A DNA stretch of 64,000 nucleotides from Verrucomicrobiales bacterium (GTDB lineage Bacteria > Verrucomicrobiota > Verrucomicrobiia > Limisphaerales > J093), in assembly GCA_015075445.1 (NCBI GenBank), contig JABTUJ010000001.1, positions 103,059-167,058 of the forward strand, given 5' to 3'. Below are positions 60,898 to 64,000 of the stretch, in pieces (positions within the stretch are counted from its first letter, which is position 1; every line of letters starts with the position of its first letter). The translations under genes and the position numbers were made by a program. The notes beneath the pieces are model-generated. The model searched no databases. It was not told the origin of the DNA and worked only from the letters and a program-made list of their open reading frames with translations.

Positions 60898-62787
60898 ATG
60901 AACCTCGATCTACCCCGCTGGCCTCGCATCCGCGCGTTCGGCACGGTCTTGCTGGTGGTTGTCCCGACCCTGGTGGCCATGGATTCCCTGCGGTTCCCGG
61001 ACGATCCTTCGGTGGCGGATGTCCGCCGGGATTTCGGCGCCAGAGGTGATGGCGTGGCAGACGACACGGCGGCGCTGCAGCGGGGGTTCGACGCCAGTTC
61101 GGAGCGGGGCGGGGGTCGGACCAGGATCCTCTTCCTGCCGAATGGGGTTTACCGGGTGACGGGAACGTTGGTGGTCAAGGCGCGTGTCGGGCCTTGGGTG
61201 TACGGGGAATCGCGCGACGGGGTGGTGATCCGCCTGGCGGACGGCGTGGCCACGAATGTCACGGCCGTGATCCGCACGCATCCGAGCGACACCGAGGCGG
61301 GGTCGGCGGATTACTTCATGCGGTGCGTGCGGAATTTGACGATTGATGCGGGACGAAACCCGCATGTGGATGGCATCCGGTGGTTCGGCAACAACAGCAG
61401 CGTGCTGAAGGACGTGCGGATCACGGGAACTGGCCGGGTGGCCATCAACTCCGGGTTTCTCGGTCAGAACGGCCCGAATCTGGTGCAGGACGTTCTGGTG
61501 GAGGGTTCATTCGAGACCGGGATCCGGTCGGCCTGGAACTGGGGTCAGACGATGTCGCGCGTGACGATCCGGAACGCGCGCGTGGAAGGCGTGTACGTGA
61601 ATGCGACGGCCGTCGGCATCGAGGAACTGGTGGTGGAGAACACGCCGGTCGCGCTGCGGAATGAGTATCCGAATGACTGGCTGTGGTGGGGCGGGGTGGT
61701 GGCGTTGGTGGGCGGGCGTTTCACGGGTGGTGATCCGGCCCGACCGGCCATCACGAACACCAGCGTGCTGTATGCGCGGGACGTTACGAGCCGCGGCTTC
61801 AAGCAGGTCCTGGCGAGCACCACTCCGGGCGGCGGCGTGGATGGGTCGAACATCACCGAGTACGTTTCGCACCCGGTGAAGAGGCTGTTCGCGGATTCGC
61901 CGGACGGTTCCTTCCAACTGCCGATCCGGCGCGAACCGGATTTCCCCTGGGAGACGAACCTGGCCAACTGGGTCTGTGCGAACGACCACGGAGCGGTGGC
62001 GGGGGACAGCCGCGATGACACGGCGGCCTTGCAGGCTGCGATTGATGCTGCGGCGCTCGCGGGTCGGACTGTCGTGTACCTGCGCGGCATCGGTGGCGGG
62101 GATCCGAATTGGTACACGTTGGACGGCGAGGTCCGGGTCCACGGGAGTGTGCGGCACGTGATGGGGCTGGGTTTCGGGAGGGTCATTGGCGGTCCGGCGG
62201 GGCGCTTCGTGGTGGATGACGCCTCGGGGCCGGTGGTGAAGTTCCAGCATTTGCAGGCCTTCGGGGGTCGCCCGCCGGTGGTCGAGAACCGGTCGGCGCA
62301 GCGGACGCTGGTGGTCGAGAGCTGCGACCTCCGGATCCTCGGGACGGGTGGCGGAGACATTTTCGTAACGGACTGTCCATCGAGTATCGAGTTGCGCTCG
62401 GCGGGCCAGCGGTTGTGGGCCCGCCAGCTCAATCCGGAGGGGGACAGCGAGGTCGGGTTGGTGCAGAACGACGGCGCGCGGCTGTGGGCGTTGGGGGTGA
62501 AGCACGAAGGACGCGGGGTACGGTTCCGGACCCGGAAAGGCGGGTACACCGAGGTCCTCGGGGTGTTCAATTACGGGCCTGGCATCGCGGCGGACGACTT
62601 GCGGCCGATGTTCGAGATCGACGGGGCGAGCTTTTGCGCGATGGGGGTGCGCGAGATCTCGTTCGGGGAGACGTATCCGGTGAAGGTGGGCGAGGTGCGG
62701 CAGGGGGAGCGGCGGGAGGAACGGGGCGGCGGTTGGATTGGCTGGTCGCTGTACAGCGGTTGGCGTGCCGGAGGGGTCAGCCCTTAA
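60898..62787 (+). CDS. Pectate-lyase-superfamily (right-handed beta-helix) secreted protein
   Basis: A 629-residue exported protein starting at ATG 60898, with a hydrophobic N-terminal segment (AFGTVLLVVVPTLVAMDSL). Two Pectate_lyase_3-type helix modules are visible: each opens DFGARGDGVADDTAALQRGF or DHGAVAGDSRDDTAALQAAI. The rest is beta-helix with N-rich turns (NSSVLKDVRITGTG). This pattern is found in GH55-, GH28- and PL-type enzymes; the catalytic residues could not be fixed, so substrate is unassigned. The gene lies between exact 26-bp direct repeats, and the right copy supplies the TAA stop and last residues GGVSP. Confidence 0.75.
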   Translation: MNLDLPRWPRIRAFGTVLLVVVPTLVAMDSLRFPDDPSVADVRRDFGARGDGVADDTAALQRGFDASSERGGGRTRILFLPNGVYRVTGTLVVKARVGPWVYGESRDGVVIRLADGVATNVTAVIRTHPSDTEAGSADYFMRCVRNLTIDAGRNPHVDGIRWFGNNSSVLKDVRITGTGRVAINSGFLGQNGPNLVQDVLVEGSFETGIRSAWNWGQTMSRVTIRNARVEGVYVNATAVGIEELVVENTPVALRNEYPNDWLWWGGVVALVGGRFTGGDPARPAITNTSVLYARDVTSRGFKQVLASTTPGGGVDGSNITEYVSHPVKRLFADSPDGSFQLPIRREPDFPWETNLANWVCANDHGAVAGDSRDDTAALQAAIDAAALAGRTVVYLRGIGGGDPNWYTLDGEVRVHGSVRHVMGLGFGRVIGGPAGRFVVDDASGPVVKFQHLQAFGGRPPVVENRSAQRTLVVESCDLRILGTGGGDIFVTDCPSSIELRSAGQRLWARQLNPEGDSEVGLVQNDGARLWALGVKHEGRGVRFRTRKGGYTEVLGVFNYGPGIAADDLRPMFEIDGASFCAMGVREISFGETYPVKVGEVRQGERREERGGGWIGWSLYSGWRAGGVSP

Positions 62788-62796
62788 TTTAATACT
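62771..62796. repeat. GGGGTCAGCCCTTAAT element, right copy
   Basis: An exact copy of 60668-60693 in the same orientation. It overlaps the end of the pectate-lyase-fold gene and supplies its TAA stop (62785-62787). TAA occurs in more than one frame of the AT-rich half. Confidence 0.95.
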
Positions 62797-62807
62797 CTAG
62801 CCCGGCT

Positions 62808-64000
62808 TCAGAACATCTTGCCCGGGTTCAGAATCCCGTTCGGGTCGAGCACCCGGCGCAGCTCGCGCATGACGCGCATCGAGGCCTCGCCCGCGAACGC
62901 CGGCAGGAAGGCCTTCTTGGCCACGCCGACGCCGTGTTCGCCGGTGATCGTGCCGCCCAGCCGGATGGCCTCGGCGAAGAGTTCCTTGAAGGCCTCCTCA
63001 ACGCGGTGCATTTCCTCGGCGTTGCGTTCGTCGGTGAGGAAGGTCGGGTGCAGGTTGCCGTCGCCCATGTGGCCGAAGGTGCCGACGCGCAGGCGGTACT
63101 TGGCGGCCACGGCTTCGACGAAGCGCACCATCCGAGCCAACTCGCTGCGCGGCACGGTGATGTCTTCGAGGATGGTGGTAGGCGCCACGCGGGCGAGCGC
63201 CGAGAAGGCCGTGCGCCGCGCGGAGGCGAGTTTCACAGCTTCTTCCTCGGTCTGGGCTACACGGACTTCCGGGCAGCCATTCCGCCGCGCGAGCTCGACC
63301 ATCCGGGCGGCTTCCTCCTCGACCACCGCCGGGTGGCCGTCGGTCTCCATGAGCAGCAGGGCCTCGCAATCCCGCGGCAACCCGATCTGCGCGTAGTCGT
63401 CCACGCAGGCGATGGTCGTGCGGTCCAGGAACTCGAGGGTGCACGGAATGATCTGGGCCGCGATGATGTCTGACACGGTTTGGGCGGCCTGGTCCATGCG
63501 AGCGAACGTGGCGAGCAGGGTGCGCTTGGCGGCGGGCTTCGGGATGAGCCGCAGCAGGACCTTGGTGATGACGCCGAGCGTGCCTTCCGAGCCGATGAAG
63601 AGGTCGCGCAGGGAATAGCCGGCGACGTCTTTGACGCACTGATTGCCGGTCCAGAGCACTTCGCCGTCGGGCAGGACGACCTCGAGGCCCATGACGTAGT
63701 TGCGGGTGACGCCGTACTTGAGGCCGCGCAAGCCCCCGGAGTTCTCGGCCACGTTGCCGCCGATGGTCGAGATCTTCATCGAGCCGGGGTCGGGCGGATA
63801 GAACAGTCCGGCCTGGACGGCCGCCTCGGCGATGGTCTGGGTGAGGGTGCCCGCCTCGCAGCGGAGCGTGAGGTTGGCGCGGTCGAGTTCGAGAACGCGG
63901 TTGAGGTGGACGAGGCAGAGCACCAGGCCATCCGCCACCGGGAGACTGCCGCCGCTCAACCCCGTCCCGGAACCGCGCGTGACCACGGGGACGCGGGCGG
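62808..64000 (-). CDS. glcD: FAD-linked oxidase, GlcD family (N-terminus outside window)
   Basis: The visible about 397 residues match the glycolate/D-lactate dehydrogenase FAD-binding subunit. Visible are the PCMH FAD motif TRGSGTGLSGG (cut at the window edge), STIGGNVAENSGGLRGLKYG, DLFIGSEGTLGVITK, the substrate/metal part HMGDGNLHPTFL, and the late signature GGTITGEHGVGVAKKAF, closing with RVLDPNGILNPGKMF. It oxidises 2-hydroxyacids such as glycolate with a GlcE/GlcF partner. The start lies beyond position 64000. The stop is 11 bp past the right GGGGTCAG repeat. Confidence 0.92.
   Translation of the reverse strand, partial: ARVPVVTRGSGTGLSGGSLPVADGLVLCLVHLNRVLELDRANLTLRCEAGTLTQTIAEAAVQAGLFYPPDPGSMKISTIGGNVAENSGGLRGLKYGVTRNYVMGLEVVLPDGEVLWTGNQCVKDVAGYSLRDLFIGSEGTLGVITKVLLRLIPKPAAKRTLLATFARMDQAAQTVSDIIAAQIIPCTLEFLDRTTIACVDDYAQIGLPRDCEALLLMETDGHPAVVEEEAARMVELARRNGCPEVRVAQTEEEAVKLASARRTAFSALARVAPTTILEDITVPRSELARMVRFVEAVAAKYRLRVGTFGHMGDGNLHPTFLTDERNAEEMHRVEEAFKELFAEAIRLGGTITGEHGVGVAKKAFLPAFAGEASMRVMRELRRVLDPNGILNPGKMF

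Noticed and set aside
60668..62796. A complete insertion sequence
   Set aside because: No transposase is encoded between or next to the direct repeats.

Overview
This is a GC-rich chromosomal window from a Gram-negative bacterium, most likely a member of the Verrucomicrobiota. The phylum is inferred from three things: a prepilin-type protein with the H-X9-DG C-terminal signature, a Tat-exported Gfo/Idh/MocA oxidoreductase next to many secreted glycoside hydrolases (GH27 with NPCBM, GH2, a GH71/99-like protein, a DUF4832 protein, a pectate-lyase-fold protein), and an unusually dense load of dispersed palindromic repeats. KDO synthesis genes and an OstA-type protein show an LPS outer membrane. 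Both window edges cut genes (RNase G/E at the left, a GlcD-type FAD oxidase at the right). No rRNA or tRNA gene, CRISPR array or transposase gene was recognised.

Layout. 0-8.3 kb: RNase G/E tail, a MamK-like actin, a frameshifted TPR/LysM lipoprotein, a secreted alpha-galactosidase, a DUF11 surface protein and an outer-membrane barrel protein. 8.4-14.5 kb: ROK kinase, E2 and E3 subunits of a 2-oxoacid dehydrogenase, and a membrane-embedded spermidine-synthase-like protein. 14.8-26.6 kb: secreted sugar-active enzymes around a three-gene membrane GTPase operon (unknown protein, DUF2868, DUF3482). 26.9-35.3 kb: ApbE, oxidoreductase, LysM protein, SWIM-SNF2 helicase, Dabb protein, prepilin-like protein and a YbjQ protein. 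35.4-41.1 kb: a 1562-residue hybrid histidine kinase beside a REC-adenylate/guanylate cyclase. 41.1-43.0 kb: 2 kb of tandem and dispersed repeats. 43.1-47.1 kb: dipeptide epimerase and a VTC/DUF4956/HlyD operon. 47.1-57.5 kb: kdsA-kdsC-OstA operon, ileS with an S41-like gene upstream, nusB, a PHP phosphoesterase and ftsY. 57.7-64 kb: a nucleotidyltransferase pair, an ECF sigma cluster, a pectate-lyase-fold protein and glcD.

The most unusual content is the repeats. At least five families recur (A: about 29-bp-arm palindrome with core CGATTACGAACATCGG; B: GTAGGCGCCGACGT palindrome; C: GCAGGCTGGAAGCCTGC palindrome; D: about 130-bp hairpin units; and GGGGTC-headed AT-rich elements), together with a GAAGCTCAAAGCTCAAAG/GAAGTTCGAAG minisatellite class. 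In six genes the predicted stop codon lies inside one of these elements. Repeats also sit in-frame inside ileS, the hybrid kinase and the DUF2868 gene.

Several housekeeping genes (nusB, the PHP gene, ftsY, the epimerase, the spermidine-synthase-like gene, the LysM lipoprotein, the S41-like gene) are broken by single-base indels. Where they can be placed they are mostly missing bases in homopolymers, which points to residual sequencing error rather than gene decay.
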